In this document: positions 23,516-34,600 of the stretch, one piece after another
How the letters are laid out: every line of letters begins with the position of its first letter
Numbering within the stretch: position 1 is the stretch's first letter
Assembly: GCA_930367215.1 (NCBI GenBank)
Contig: OV884056.1
Span: 198,565,310 to 198,629,309 of the forward strand
Direction: 5' to 3'
Source of the DNA: Pollenia angustigena
Lineage: Eukaryota > Arthropoda > Insecta > Diptera > Polleniidae
DNA length: 64,000 nucleotides
The notes under the pieces: generated by a model
Database searches by the model: none
What the model saw: only the letters and a program-made list of their open reading frames with translations
Told to the model about the DNA's origin: nothing
Translations under genes and position numbers: made by a program

Positions 23516-23881
23516 AAAGAAAAAAAAGAAAATTTAGTTTATCAAAATTTCTCTTGAAATAAAAAAGTTCGGCTAGAAAATACCTCAGCAATTTGTTTTG
23601 GCACACTTAAGCTTTGGATATCTTTAACTTATATCACAATCGAACTTTTTTTTACCTCCAAGTCTATTTGTTGGTTCTTGACTTTTGTGTATCCGATTAT
23701 GTCTCCAACTGTATTTGTTTTCATACTTGAAATATTGAGATTAGTATAGGTTTTATCTTTTTCTTAATAAAATATACCTTTTATGACCATTTTGTAAAAT
23801 TTTTAGCTATTTCGTACCACTTTGTATTGTAACAGCTTTTATAAGTAAAAACATTCATGTCGCAAGCAGCTCTTATATGCC

Positions 23882-24741
23882 TAGCGTAGCCGTTGTACCC
23901 CTGTTGTGGCAAATTTCGCTCTTTTTGAGGCCCTTGCCAAATTTATGCCCCTTTTTTTAATAGAGTCTTTTGTATCTTTTAAATAAATTCTATTTTTGAA
24001 ATTATGTCGAAATGAATGTTTTTATGATTTTTAGAAACCGTATTTATAATATTCAGCAGAGGATTTTCTCAACGAATTTTGGTTATAAGAAAGTAAGATG
24101 AATGACAAAACGTATGCAGCCAAATGCGGAAACCTTCTAAATTGAAGTAGGAAATTCAAAAAATAGATTTAACGAAAATATTTACATTCTCAAATTTAAG
24201 TAAATTCGTGGCTTAATTTTTCCTTTGCCCAAAAGTAGTGCTTCAGCTAAACAAGTGTTTTCAAAATTGCTGAAAAACAAACTTTGCAACAGATGCAAAG
24301 TAGAAACTTGCAGTTTCACTCTTTCGCCTCTTAATTTGTTTAAAACGGATGTGGACAAATAGACTACAAATGAAATGTTAATAACAAAATTTAGAATGCA
24401 CATTTAAGTTGTAAAGTACAAACTAAAAGAAAAATTTCCCTAAAAACATCTACATATTTGTAATATTATATATATTTTTCTATTTATTGAATAACTTAAA
24501 TAATTAATAAATAAGTTTTTTTAACAATACCTGCTCGAAAAATAAATCTTTTTTGTTGCTTTACAAAACCCTCGGCTTTATTTTTTTTCTTTAAAGTTCC
24601 CTTTTTCGGAACCCTTAATTGGTTAATACTGCTTATAAAAAACATGATCCTTTTTTACTTTAAAATACCCATTTTGGGATCCGTTTTTTTAGAAAATACC
24701 CTTTTTGTGACCCTTTTAGAAAATTTGCAACGGCAACGCTG
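23882..24741 (+). mobile_element. hAT-like decayed element, weak ends
   Basis: The left end TAGCGTAGCCGTTGTACCCC and inverted right end CAGCGTTGCCGTTGCAAATT share AGCGTWGCCGTTG. Both termini have subterminal CCCTTTTT/GGGTATTTT-type repeats. No 8-bp duplication is visible. The 73-codon minus-strand frame at 24182-24403 is internal and unrecognised. The hAT class is inferred from the CAGCGTTGCC-like end. Confidence 0.4.
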
Positions 24742-25130
24742 GTCCCATTTATCTATTTATGGCTATACATATAAGAATTATCGCAGAAAAATTTGTCGTA
24801 TTACTTCCTTTTTGCAATTTAAAGAAATAACGGAAAACTAGGATATTTACGACAGCGCCATAACTAATAATAACCTTCTTGTATTAATTAGTCGCAGTCG
24901 CAGTTGCAGTGTTACCTTGAAACCATTCAATACACATATTTTAATGCTCATAATGTTAGCGCCTTTTGCCATTTTTGTTTGAAGTAGATAACACCATAAT
25001 TTTTACTAATACCACGTTTTTATCGATATACATTGTGAAATACGGAATTGATACTAACTGAATGTAAATTATTAGTGTGTAATAATGTTGTGTGTTTGAC
25101 TTTTTTTCAGTATAATTTGGCAAATCAAAA

Positions 25131-25241
25131 TGCCAAGACTTAAACCAGAACAACGTTTACAAATTGTGGAAATTTATTTCAAACTTATAGAGCACTTAAT
25201 GACGTTTACGGTGGCATCGGCGCTGTAAACGTGAGTGTGAC
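25131..25241 (+). pseudogene. mariner-type transposase N-terminal fragment
   Basis: Starting at ATG 25131, the frame reads MPRLKPEQRLQIVEIYFK, the standard opening of the mariner helix-turn-helix DNA-binding region. A one-base shift then gives YRALNDVYGG, matching the family's F-RAL-x-x-x-YG block. Nothing after this matches the transposase, so it is a truncated, frameshifted relic. The last 78 bases are part of the duplicated unit described at 25164-27320 and end at the hAT insertion. Confidence 0.75.
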
Positions 25242-26585
25242 TAGGGATGAAACGATACGAGTAAATACAAGTACATATTCGATTTATTTATATAAGTACC
25301 AAGTATTTTTGTAATCGATACTTAGCAACCGAGTACCAAGTAGTATCGGTAAAAAAATACTCGGTATCGATCAAAAGTAATCGTTTACTTTGGTATTGAA
25401 ATTAATCTTACATTTTTGATTCTTTTCCAAAGCTGGAGCAGCAGTTAAGGTATCAAGAAACCGTTTGACCAGTAAACACCTCTAAGTTACATATCGTCTA
25501 GGTCCATTTCCTCAATTTATCGCTATAGGAAGTCCGTTATCATCTCGCGATAGCGAACTCCATTCACGGTAATTGCTTGGTCGACCTCATTTTCGAAGAA
25601 GTAAGGCCCGATAACGCCGCTGGCCGCATAACTAACTGGGCGAGCAGGCACATATGTTTTCCCATTTCCTACAGACTCGGTTTGCTAAAATTTGCGCATA
25701 ATTCTCCCGATTGTGGAAACATTTGGTCGATAATGCTGAACAAAAAATCACGATGTGCACGAAATGACTTTTGATTGAATGCCTAGTTTCGTAAAAGGCT
25801 TTAACAATCTTAACGCGCTGCACAACTGTGTACCTCAAAATTATAGAAGTTGTCAAATACTGAAACAAATAAAGGTCAATTTAAGTTACGAAAAAACCTT
25901 GCCGTAAAGGTGACTCACAATTATCGTGGATTATGGTTATACCACCCTTTAATAAAATGTTAATAAATAGTTCAAAGCTGGTGAGAAATTCTCCGTAAAG
26001 TTTAACTAGTTAGTTTCGTTTCTAAGGTAACAGTAATAAACTCATGTCAACGGCTCCTGAAATCAATGGCAGTCCACTTACGCAACCTCAAAATATTTTC
26101 GAATAATCTTTTTAGACTTGGTTAGCTTAAGCTTTGAGCCCTCCATAAATTTATCAATTAAAAAATAAAATACATAATGACATTTAAAATAAATTCATAG
26201 TGACATTGTTGATATCTTGAATAAAAGGTAAATAAAAGGTTGTTATCCTGAACGTTGTATAAAATTTTGTTTCCTAAGATAAAAAAGATTTTTCAAAAGG
26301 AAATTGGTACTTGGTAGTCACTTAAAGTGGTCTCAATCTTTACACTTGTTGTTTTGCACAAAAATTCTAATGGGTCGTAGTTCTTATTGTATTGTATAAT
26401 ACCTTAACACTAATAAAAACGTTTTTAAATGCTGCTTTCTATTATTTTATGATACAAACCGATACAAGTATCGATACAAGTAAATATCGATACTTTTTTT
26501 CGATACTAAGTACGTATCGATACTTTACGAGCGATAATACATCGAGTAAAAGTATCGATACCTAAGAGGTATCGTTTCATCCCTA
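25242..26585 (+). mobile_element. hAT element, 1344 bp, with exact target duplication
   Basis: It begins TAGGGATGAAACGATACGAG and ends with the inverse of TTAGGGATGAAACGATACCT minus its first T, giving 17 perfect inverted terminal bases. AGTGTGAC is duplicated at 25234-25241 and 26586-26593, the 8-bp size expected of hAT. The paralogous empty site in the neighbouring tandem unit has a single AGTGTGAC, confirming the boundaries. Subterminal ATCGATAC/GTATCGAT motifs are repeated many times on the right (26455-26580) and at 25290-25370 on the left, as hAT transposase binding sites often are. Its interior carries an antisense mariner relic rather than a hAT transposase, so it is non-autonomous. 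Confidence 0.9.
25440..25885 (-). pseudogene. Decayed mariner transposase, antisense inside a hAT
   Basis: On the minus strand, from about 25868, the frame opens with RVKIVKAFYETRHSIKS, like a mariner N-terminal domain. Further on it reads GVIGPYFFENEVDQAITVNG followed by VRYREMITDF, the block between the first and second catalytic aspartates. Stops and frameshifts follow, and the first catalytic Asp region is missing, so it has a large internal deletion. No mariner terminal repeats are seen around it. How it came to be inside the hAT is unknown: insertion into the hAT or capture are both possible. Confidence 0.75.
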
Positions 26586-27369
26586 AGTGTGACAGAGGAC
26601 TCGTATTTAGCGATTTAATGCCGTTTTTAGCAACTCGTTCGGCCGAATAAATGATTAGCTAAGATAAGTCTAAATGTAGAATGACTTAAAAAGTCTGGTA
26701 TTTCCTTATGTTTAACATGATTTATTTAAATAATCTATATGCTGCATATTTAAAGGACCAAATATGACAAAACCACATAATTTTCTAACCACTCTTAAGT
26801 CAATCTTAAAAAAATTTGCTTAAACTAAGTTTAACCAAAACTTTAGTTGTGTTCTGAAAAAGGGATTATGTATATTAAAAAACCATTTTTTTTTTAATTA
26901 AACCAAGTTTAAATTAAATCTTGTGGAAATTTATTTCAAACTTATAGAGCACTTCGTGACGTTTACGGTGGCATCGCCGCTGTAAACTTGAGTGTGACAG
27001 AGGACTCGTATTTATCGATTTAATGCCGTTTTTAGCAACTCGTTCGGCCGAATAAATGATTAGCTAAGATAAGTCTAAATGTAGAATGACTTAAAAAGTC
27101 TGGTCTTATGTTTAACATGATTTATTTAAAAAATCTATATTCTGCATATTTAAAGGACCAAATATGAGAAAACCACATCATTTTCTAACCACTCTTAAGT
27201 CAATCTTAAAAAAATTAGCTTCAACTAAGTTTAACCAAAACTTTAGATGTGTTCTGAAAAAGGGATTATGTATATTAAAAAACCATTTTTTTTAGTTAAA
27301 CAAGTTTAAATTAAATCTTTAAAAATCAAAATAAATCTTATATAACACTATTTAAATTTTTATATTTTG

Positions 27370-27735
27370 GTATATTTTAGTTAAACTTAGTTTATTAAAG
27401 CTTTTGAGGCTGGGTTTTTGAGATTTCAGTTAAACTAGGTTTAGTTAATCTGAAAACAGATTTGTGCCGCCATTACCAAGTTTGTGTACAGAGATTTTGC
27501 CGAAACAGCTAAGTTAGACTTAAAACGTTGGTCTTGAATAAAATAAAAAAACCCAATGCAGAAAAATCCGATTTTAGACTACGTTAAACTAAGAGTAAAG
27601 TTTATCCACATCTCAAAAGAATTATGGCTAAATAATCAATGAATGTTTAGACGTTGGTTTAGTTGAACTAAACTTAAATTTATATGTAGTTAAAACTAAA
27701 CTGCAGTAAATCAATGCCCTATATATTGTATGTAG
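27370..27735 (+). repeat. TTAAACT...AGTTTAA dispersed repeat, direct copy
   Basis: This contains the segment matched in reverse by 4885-5130, plus further self-complementary TTAAACTNNGTTTAA motifs (for example near 27378, 27427 and 27645). It directly follows the tandem unit, whose end also has AAACAAGTTTAA, so the family may extend left into the duplicated sequence. Confidence 0.55.
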
Positions 27736-28099
27736 TGCAAAAAATAATAATGCGGCAGCACTAAGATAAATGTTGTCAAAATCATATGGTTTCTATTGGG
27801 AGTTTAAACGCGCAATTTTATGCGTTCAGAGATGGTTTAAATGTTTACTAAATTAAAAATTTGCTGGCTTAAACACATTTGAAGCCAAAAAGAGAGTTTA
27901 ACTTGTATTGATTTATTAGCCCTAAGTGTGCAAAATAAATTATAACAAAAATGTGTTTAAATAGTCTGAAAGATAACTTTAAAGCTTAATAAAATTTTGT
28001 TTATAAAAACTTTCTTTAAACTAAGTTTTCATAAACATTTTCAATAGAACTTTAGTTTTTCAGTTTCAGCTGAAATACTAGTAGTAAAGATTAACATAA

Positions 28100-28313
28100 T
28101 CTGTTTATAAATGACCTAGTTAATGGTTATGGCACATAGCATATGAGCTAGGAGGTACACATTTGATAAAGACAACTTGGTCTATTAGTGCACCAGGCTC
28201 CAATACCAGTGTCCTTTCGAGTTGAGGGTTTTGTGCGATAGGGTCGATACAAACAAGATATGTTGTTAAAATTCGAAATCGATTGACTTTTTTGCTATGG
28301 CCCATATAAATAT
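28100..28313 (-). repeat. AACAAG-related repeat fragment, antisense
   Basis: The blocks GCATATGAGCTAGGAGGTAC and GATAGGGTCGATACAAA correspond to CCATATGATCTAGGAGGACC and GATAGGGTCCATACAAA in the antisense copy at 41775-42385. The remainder is diverged. A hAT-type MITE abuts its end at 28314. Confidence 0.5.
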
Positions 28314-28534
28314 CAGGGCTGTTCAGAAATCGAAAACGCAAAACGCAAGAATTTGGAAGTTGTTTTTAATACACTTTTAAAATCTAATTTTTATAATTTT
28401 TGTTATAAAATTCTGTTTAATAGAGAAATATTTAAATAATATTTGTCATAAAATTCTTTTATTATAGAAATCTTATGAAAAAACGATGTTTAAAATTCTT
28501 GCGTTTTGCGTTTTCGCTTTCCAGAACACCCCTG
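28314..28534 (+). mobile_element. 221-bp hAT-type MITE with long inverted ends
   Basis: Left end CAGGGCTGTTCAGAAATCGA then AAACGCAAAACGCAAGAATTT; inverted right end CAGGGGTGTTCTGGAAAGCG then AAAACGCAAAACGCAAGAATTT. The roughly 40 terminal bases pair. CAGGG...CCCTG ends are hAT-like, but no clear 8-bp target duplication is visible. Confidence 0.7.
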
Positions 28535-28583
28535 TATTCTTCCGAAATAAGTGTTTGACATAATACCGCTTATACCATTAGAA

Positions 28584-28787
28584 CAGTGATAACCAAGCCC
28601 CGAACTAAGAAAGCCCCGAACGCACGCACACAAAGATATTATGTGCTTGTGTGCGGTCGCAGAGACTGATGATAGTCTGATGTTTTGAAACGAACAAAGT
28701 TGTAATATACATGTGAATTGCCGACCGTGTCTGTGTGAAAAATACGATTATTGACTGGCTCGCGAGTCTATGGTGTGGTTATCACTG
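28584..28787 (+). mobile_element. 204-bp hAT MITE with exact 8-bp target duplication
   Basis: Ends are CAGTGATAACCAAGCCCCGA and inverted CAGTGATAACCACACCATAG, with 12 perfect terminal bases. CATTAGAA is duplicated at 28576-28583 and 28788-28795. Size, CAG ends and 8-bp duplication identify a hAT MITE. No coding capacity. Confidence 0.9.
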
Positions 28788-29457
28788 CATTAGAACTAGG
28801 GAACAATTGTTTTTTCATGACTATGCTCAAAGGCAAATAAGCAGAATACTGATTTTTTTTTTTTTTGTTACTTCCACTTTTTAGAAAAAGGCCCATGCAG
28901 TCAAAATGTTCAAAAAAGTTTTAAAATATCAAATTAACTACTTTTTAATGTAAAACTGGTACATTTTTAACTTTATACATTTTATTCCATTGACTTAAAA
29001 TTAAGCCTGACTTGATACTTTTTAAAACATTATATATTTTATACAATTAAAGATTTACACATAAAAATTCTCCTCATTCTCTTCATTTCCCTGATCATTA
29101 AATTTATTGCCGCGACAACCATCATCAACCGTATGAAAAGGTTTTTCCAGCCAAATTAAAATTAATTATTTGTTGAAGTAAAACTTTATGACTTTTAGAA
29201 ATTATCAGTTTTTTTGTAGGAACTTGATTGATTTATCATCAAAATTCTACATAAAAATAAATATTCAATTGAAATACAAAAGAATCATCGTCAATCGTTG
29301 TACGTTGACATAAAAAATACGAATTAATTTTTATGTTGAAAAATTGCATTGACTTGATGAAAGATTATTGCTAGATGAACAACTACTTCCATAAATATTT
29401 CTTTATGTAAAAATTGTACTTCAATAGAAAATTTTCGTTTTTTTATGATCTACAAAT

Positions 29458-29611
29458 CGTCACCTAAAATGCATAAGGGCGTAACAACAAAAAAAAATCA
29501 AAATCGAGTTTTTGATTGATTATGATGCACTAGACTAAATAACATGTTCCTATAAAATTAAAAAAAAATATATAAAAAGTGTTGTTACGCCCTTTTGCAT
29601 TTTAGGTGACG
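29458..29611 (+). mobile_element. 154-bp MITE with 30-bp inverted ends
   Basis: Both ends read CGTCACCTAAAATGCAWAAG then GGCGTAACAAC, one mismatch in 31 bases. The four bases AAAT flank both sides (29454-29457 and 29612-29615) and may be the target duplication, though the context is A-rich. Class unknown. Confidence 0.75.
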
Positions 29612-29740
29612 AAATACGGAATTTAATTACTATATTGTTAATATCTTAATTGCCAATAAAAAATACGAGTTTTTTTTTAAATATTATTGAATTAAACCCC
29701 GCATTTGGTGAAACAACTTAATAGTGGATATTGTATTTGA

Positions 29741-30170
29741 ATCAGTGTTCGAAAATAAACATTAAATATCGCTCATTAAAAAAATAACGTTTCGCTGTTT
29801 GTCATCTTCGATTACAAAAAATAATAAGGTTCTTATCCAACACAACAAAAAAATTGAGCTCGTAAATGTTCGTTCGTTTCAGTAGTGCTTAGCGCTCCTT
29901 TGGCTGTTAAAAAAACCATAATTTTTTACAAAAACCAAAAATAAATACGAAAAAACAAAAAGCCAGCACAAAAAATTCTACACAATACACACACGAACTA
30001 TTGGTGCTGTGATCGTTGCTAACATTTTTTGTTTGTTTGTTCTTTTATTTCTTCATCAATGTAAAAAATGGTTCTGTTTTTCAACGAAGAACAGAACACT
30101 ATATAATGTTCGGTTCTTTCTTGAAAATGGTTACGAACGGTATTAAGGGTTGTGTCGTCTTAGCGGTCTT
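29741..30170 (+). mobile_element. CAGTGTTCGAA hAT-like element, copy A (partial)
   Basis: It opens CAGTGTTCGAAAATAAACAT and shares ordered blocks with copy B (30584-31720): AATAACGKTTCSC, GTCATCTTCGA, CTTATCCAACACAACAAAAA, TTAGCGCTCCTTTGGCTG, AAAAAGCCAGCA and CAGAACACTATATAATGTTC. No right terminus is identified. hAT assignment rests on the CAGTGTT start only. Confidence 0.5.
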
Positions 30171-30503
30171 CATCACAATCTGAAGCGAGTAGCCATATAA
30201 AAATCTTGGAGAATGTTTTCTGCCATGATACGCTCCGTCAGAAGGTAATAATTTAAAAAACTCAATATCAAAAGCTTCTTAATTCGGAATGCTTTTGTTA
30301 GCGAAGCCGGTGTTTGTTAAACCATGCAACGCTTTTCAAGGCTTCGGAATCTTGAGATTCAGAATTCTGAAATTCGGGATTTTGACATTTTTAAATTCGG
30401 GTTACCGATAATATCCCTTTTTTTAATTTTAGCTTTTTGGGCAAAATATTCATCACAAATTTAAGAACTACATAAATCAAAAAAACTTTAAATGAGCAAC
30501 AAC

Positions 30504-30562
30504 ACCATAATGGCTTTATTTCACATCTTATAAAGCCATAAGGCTTTATTACCTATGGCTGA
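30504..30562. repeat. Isolated palindromic GGCTTTAT/ATAAAGCC fragment
   Basis: ATAATGGCTTTATTTCACAT, CTTATAAAGCCATAAGGCTT and TATTACCTATGGC form a local palindrome using the same word as the TTAA-flanked MITE (6416, 14581). It may be a remnant of that family. Confidence 0.4.
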
Positions 30563-30583
30563 ACCGGAATAAACACTTTAAAC

Positions 30584-31720
30584 CAGTGTTCGAATATTAA
30601 CACTTAAAACCGCTCTTTAGTGTTAGGTTCGATCGATTTGTTGAAAACACAAACGCAAATAGTGCTTGTGTAGTAAATCAATAAAAAAATAACGGTTCCC
30701 AGTATGTCATCTTTCGAACACAAAAATAATACTGTTCTTATCCACCTCAACAAAAAGATGAGAAAATTTAATTCCGTTCGGTTTTATTTTAAAACCACAA
30801 ACTTTCGGTTTAGCTCATTAGTTCGTTTTTGTTGTGCCTAGCGCCCTTTTCGCTGGCAAAAAACCCAAACACTTTTTACAAAAACAAAATACACATACGA
30901 AAAAGATAACAAAAAGCCAGCAAAATAATTTTACAAAAACAAAACATATACTCAATTAACACACGCTCTGTTCGTGCTGCGGTCTTAAAAAAGGCAACAT
31001 TAAAATATAATGTTTGTCTACAGTAGGTGTGTTCCACAAGATCTCGGGCAAGTTCGGACTTATGAGAGTAAAATGAAAATTACTCTCTAAATTTGCCGAA
31101 ATATCCAAAACTGCTGGAACGCAAAAAACCATTTTCGCACATCTTCAAATACTAATGCTGCTTACTTTTCAAATTAAGATCTATTTAAGTGATTTTAGAC
31201 GCTTAAAAGTATTAACATTATAAAACCAAAACATTGCATCATTGTAATTTTTTATATCTTGTTTTTTTATATTAAAGATTAAGGGAAATATGTATGCAAA
31301 AACGTTTTTACCACTTTATTTTTTTTTTTTTGCAAAAACCTTAAATTTGGTTTTTTAATATGTTTTTTAATTAAAACTAAACTTTTTTTTTTTGCTTGTA
31401 AATTTCCTGAATTATTTATCAGTTCATATGTAAACACAAACAGCTGATTGTTTTTTCTTGTCCGAACTTACCCAAAGAAAAAGTTCGTGCAAATTCGTAC
31501 AGGAAATGAAAAATATTACTCTCTCAATTACTCTCTTAATTGCACAAAAATTGTTATGTGGAACGCTTTTGGGTAACTTTGTGCAAGTTCGGACTGTTTC
31601 GTTATGCATGTGGAACAGAGCTAGTATCACTGTTTTTAACAAAGGTCAGAACACTATATAATGTTCGTCTCTTTCTTGAAAATAGCTACGAATGGTATCA
31701 AGGGTTATGTTCGTCTACAC
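30584..31720 (+). mobile_element. CAGTGTTCGAA hAT-like element, copy B, interrupted
   Basis: It opens CAGTGTTCGAATATTAACAC and follows copy A through AAAAAGCCAGCAAAA and, after an insertion, GGTCAGAACACTATATAATG then TTCTTGAAAATAGCTACGAA. An inverted-repeat element at 31028-31619 separates the two halves. The right end is not defined. Confidence 0.5.
31028..31619 (+). mobile_element. TGTTCCACA-ended element nested in copy B
   Basis: The left end TGTTCCACAAGATCTCGGGC then AAGTTCGGAC and inverted right end TGTTCCACATGCATAACGAA then CAGTCCGAACTTGC share the outer nine bases and a subterminal AAGTTCGGAC. ATTACTCTCT motifs are repeated near both sides. Comparison with copy A supports insertion into that repeat. 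No target duplication is clear. Frames at 31424-31661 are internal and unrecognised. Confidence 0.55.
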
Positions 31721-32127
31721 AAACACTAAAAAAAGTAGAAATCGGAAAGATAATGTAATTGCAAATTTTTGAAGTAAATGCTCAAAAGAACATTTTACAC
31801 TGTAGGGCTCAATTCAGGATTGCTAAAGTTGGTTCAGTTTAACTTAATTTGATGCAAATAAATCTTTGAAAGTAGAGATGTGTCTAGGATAAACTTGACC
31901 TTACCCCACGTTGCTTAAAACACTGCGTGGACTCAATGCGTCTTCCAACGCTCCTATATGCGATTAGGACATTGCACTGAACACTTAGGTAGAAACTTCA
32001 CAAATTTTCACAATATACGTTACCAAAACTCTGCGAATAAGATTTATATATAACTGCGTACTCCTAGAGAAAAAATCTTTTTCAATATGGTCACATCCAA
32101 CAAAACTTTTTTTAAGGAAAATATTTA

Positions 32128-32443
32128 CCAAATTATTGTCACCGGCCACCATATTATTGTTAAATTCGCTCTTCATCAAGAAGCCACAGCCATATTATAG
32201 TTGTTGCCTCCAAACATGCTATGGTTTATGAAAACAAAAATATGTCTAACGCTTATAATAGCATGGTTGTTTTTCAACCCTTGCATGTTGCTCTGGGAAA
32301 AGAGGAAATACTCTTGTTAATTTTAAAACAAATTATTGTCCAAATTTAACCAAAACTTGTTAAAAGGAATCAATAATATGGTTGTGGCATTTTGATGGAG
32401 GACTAATTTAACAATAATATGGTTGCCAATGACAATAATATGG
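32128..32443 (+). mobile_element. 316-bp MITE with long inverted ends and TTA target
   Basis: Left CCAAATTATTGTCACCGGCC then ACCATATTATTGTTAAATT; inverted right CCATATTATTGTCATTGGCA then ACCATATTATTGTTAAATT. The inverted region extends about 80 bases into the element. TTA lies on both sides (32125-32127 and 32444-32446). The word CCATATTATTGTT occurs at least twice per arm. PIF/Harbinger-like by 3-bp target, an inference. Confidence 0.7.
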
Positions 32444-32446
32444 TTA

Positions 32447-33470
32447 AAATAAACATAATATATTCACAATTTTCTTATAAACAGCTTTTTTATCTGCGCG
32501 AACGTACTTTCTCTCGAGAGAGTTGAACTATTATCCATTTTTATTTTCGTTTTAATTATTTTATTTCCATTCCTTTCCAACTCTGGCTTTTATTTCCAAC
32601 AAACAAACATAAAAACATTTGTATTCTACAAACATTATCGCTTGGTAAATTGACAAACTAACCAACAAATTTCCTTTACATTTTTTAAGCTTCAAAACAA
32701 GAGTATTTAACTTCTTCAGCACAGTAGATAGATTGAAGGAACAAAACAAAAACAAAAAAAAAAAAAATCAATTGCTGAATAGAAGAAACAACATTTAGTC
32801 TTCATGTTCTATATGTCGTTTTAAGAGTTTAAAACGTGAATTTATTGACCAGCTGTTAATGTTTTAGATAAAAACTTAACAAACTTACTACACAATCTAA
32901 TGTCTTAAGCTGGGATTACTATTAGTTTAGTTGGTTTGCTGGTTTTTTATTTAAGAGATTTCAGTTGTTTTAATTTTTTTTTTGTGCAATTTCAACAACT
33001 AAATTGAGCTGCTAACCTCATTGCCAACGACGAAGTCATTTGTTAGAGTATTACAAAGTTTTACATAAACTAAAACTTTAAATAAAAAAAATTATCTGTA
33101 AAAAAGTTTTTTTTTTTGTTTGTAATAAATGTATTAAAACAGTGGTGAGTCTTTAAAGGGGACAAACAATTCTTAGAGTGGTTTTAAAATAGTGTAAAAG
33201 AAATTCAGGATATTGTAGTAAAACAATTTTATCTCAGTGTCTTCTGGTTTTCAGCACCAATTGAACAAAGATAATTTTGGACAATCCCTTAAAGTTAAAA
33301 AAAATTCAGCTCTAATAAAGTTTTCATTGGCTAAGTAAAAATTGTAAACGTTTTGAAGATAATCCATATTACGACCAATCTTCTGAGTTTTTTCGAAGAC
33401 ACTCGATTAACACGCTTCAGGTATTAAGCCTCTAACCTGGGTTTCATTGACAGCTGAAATCAAGTACAGC
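32447..33470. other. Unassigned A/T-rich sequence
   Basis: No gene is supported. Contains A and T runs at about 32745-32768 and 33105-33118. Confidence 0.45.
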
Positions 33471-33479
33471 TCACTCACG

Positions 33480-34600
33480 TTGGTCCAGTAGTCAGTACAA
33501 AGGGAACCATATTTCACTGTCTCTTAGGGGTCCTATGTTACCTGGCTGCCGACATGCTTGCTCAGCCAACCGGCTGATTCAATGAACAAGTGAATCCTGC
33601 TCCAATCATTGTCAGAGAGACAAGTTGTGTCATTAAGGGTTCTTCCACCAAACAGTTTGTGTCTTAGATCTTCGAATGGCGGGCAGTGGTAAAGCAGATG
33701 TTCCATTAAGTCCTTTTTTTGCTCATCGTCGTAAATTCTACATAGGAAATTAGATGGGAGAGCTAGTCTCTGGCCGTGTTTCCCAAAACGTCAGTTGTAA
33801 CTGCAATTAGGTGCCTGAGGTGAAGTCTATACAGTATCAACGCTGTCTAAACCTGGCACATTTATCTATAATGTGCCAGGTTTTGCTGGCTTCCCCACAA
33901 GTAGTTTCATCGAACTATCTTTGACTCGCAATGAGATGAAATTTGCGTGCTATAAGCTACTCAGTCTTTGCTAGAGAAATATTTACGTATAATGATAAAT
34001 GAATGTTGAGTGGTTCTGATTCCAAGTTAGTGACTGCATGCGCCAACAAGCCAGCAATTCAATTTCCATGTATGTCCATGCGTCCAGGGAGCCATTTAAG
34101 AGTAGGCATTGAATGTGCCGCTATCTCCTCCAAGAGACATCCGGCATACTTGGTCAATAGTCGATGTGATGAACACATTCTCTTGGGATCTTATAGCTGT
34201 GAACTATGTTATCCAAAATGCTTACGGTGAAGCCTGATTCAAAAATTGGCTTAGGTGTGATGTAATCAAAGTCCAAGTGCCAAAATACCTCATACAGGAT
34301 TCTGGCTTGTTTTATTTTAATCTCTTCATGCACTAGTGTTCCTTAGTCTTATGGCTATATAGCAGTTAATTGCAGTTTACTTAAATGCCAAAATGTCTGG
34401 TGGTAGCCAGTTCAAGATCGTAAACATTGCCTTCAAAGGGACAGTCCTAATAGCACCTGTTTCCGTTATTTTCACCATTCTCATTATACGTTCAAATTTA
34501 GTTTGATGATTCTTCCTCTTGAGTGCCAACTACAAAACAGCTGCACTGTAGAAAATAATACGTTTGATGACACATTCTTTTAAACACTATACATTTCTTG
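33480..34600 (-). pseudogene. Antisense LINE relic with RNase H and zinc-knuckle-like region
   Basis: On the minus strand, about 34590 to 34350 reads LNWLPPDILAFK near the end of the reverse transcriptase region, resembling the L-x-x-LPP-(I)D segment of I/R1/LOA-type LINEs. Around 34095-34050 it reads WLPGRMDIHGN, the conserved WxPGHxxIxGNExAD box of RNase H, followed by a stop where the catalytic Glu is expected. At about 33740-33675 it reads CRIYDDEQKKDLMEHLLYHC, the C-terminal Cys/His block (C-x-x-C...H-x-x-x-x-C type) with its second Cys lost. The reading needs several frame changes and contains stops. It is an old dead insertion, and clade assignment within RNase-H-bearing LINEs is inferred. 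Confidence 0.65.

Larger units (their letters stand above)
25164..27320 (+). repeat. Tandem duplication (about 400 bp unit), unit 1 split by a hAT
   Basis: Unit 1 is 25164-25241 plus 26594-26920; unit 2 is 26921 to about 27320. Both start TTGTGGAAATTTATTTCAAA and end GTTTAAATTAAATCTT, with some mismatches and small gaps. Unit 2 lacks the 1344-bp hAT and its duplicated 8 bases, so it is a natural empty site. The simplest order is duplication first, then hAT insertion in unit 1. Confidence 0.85.
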
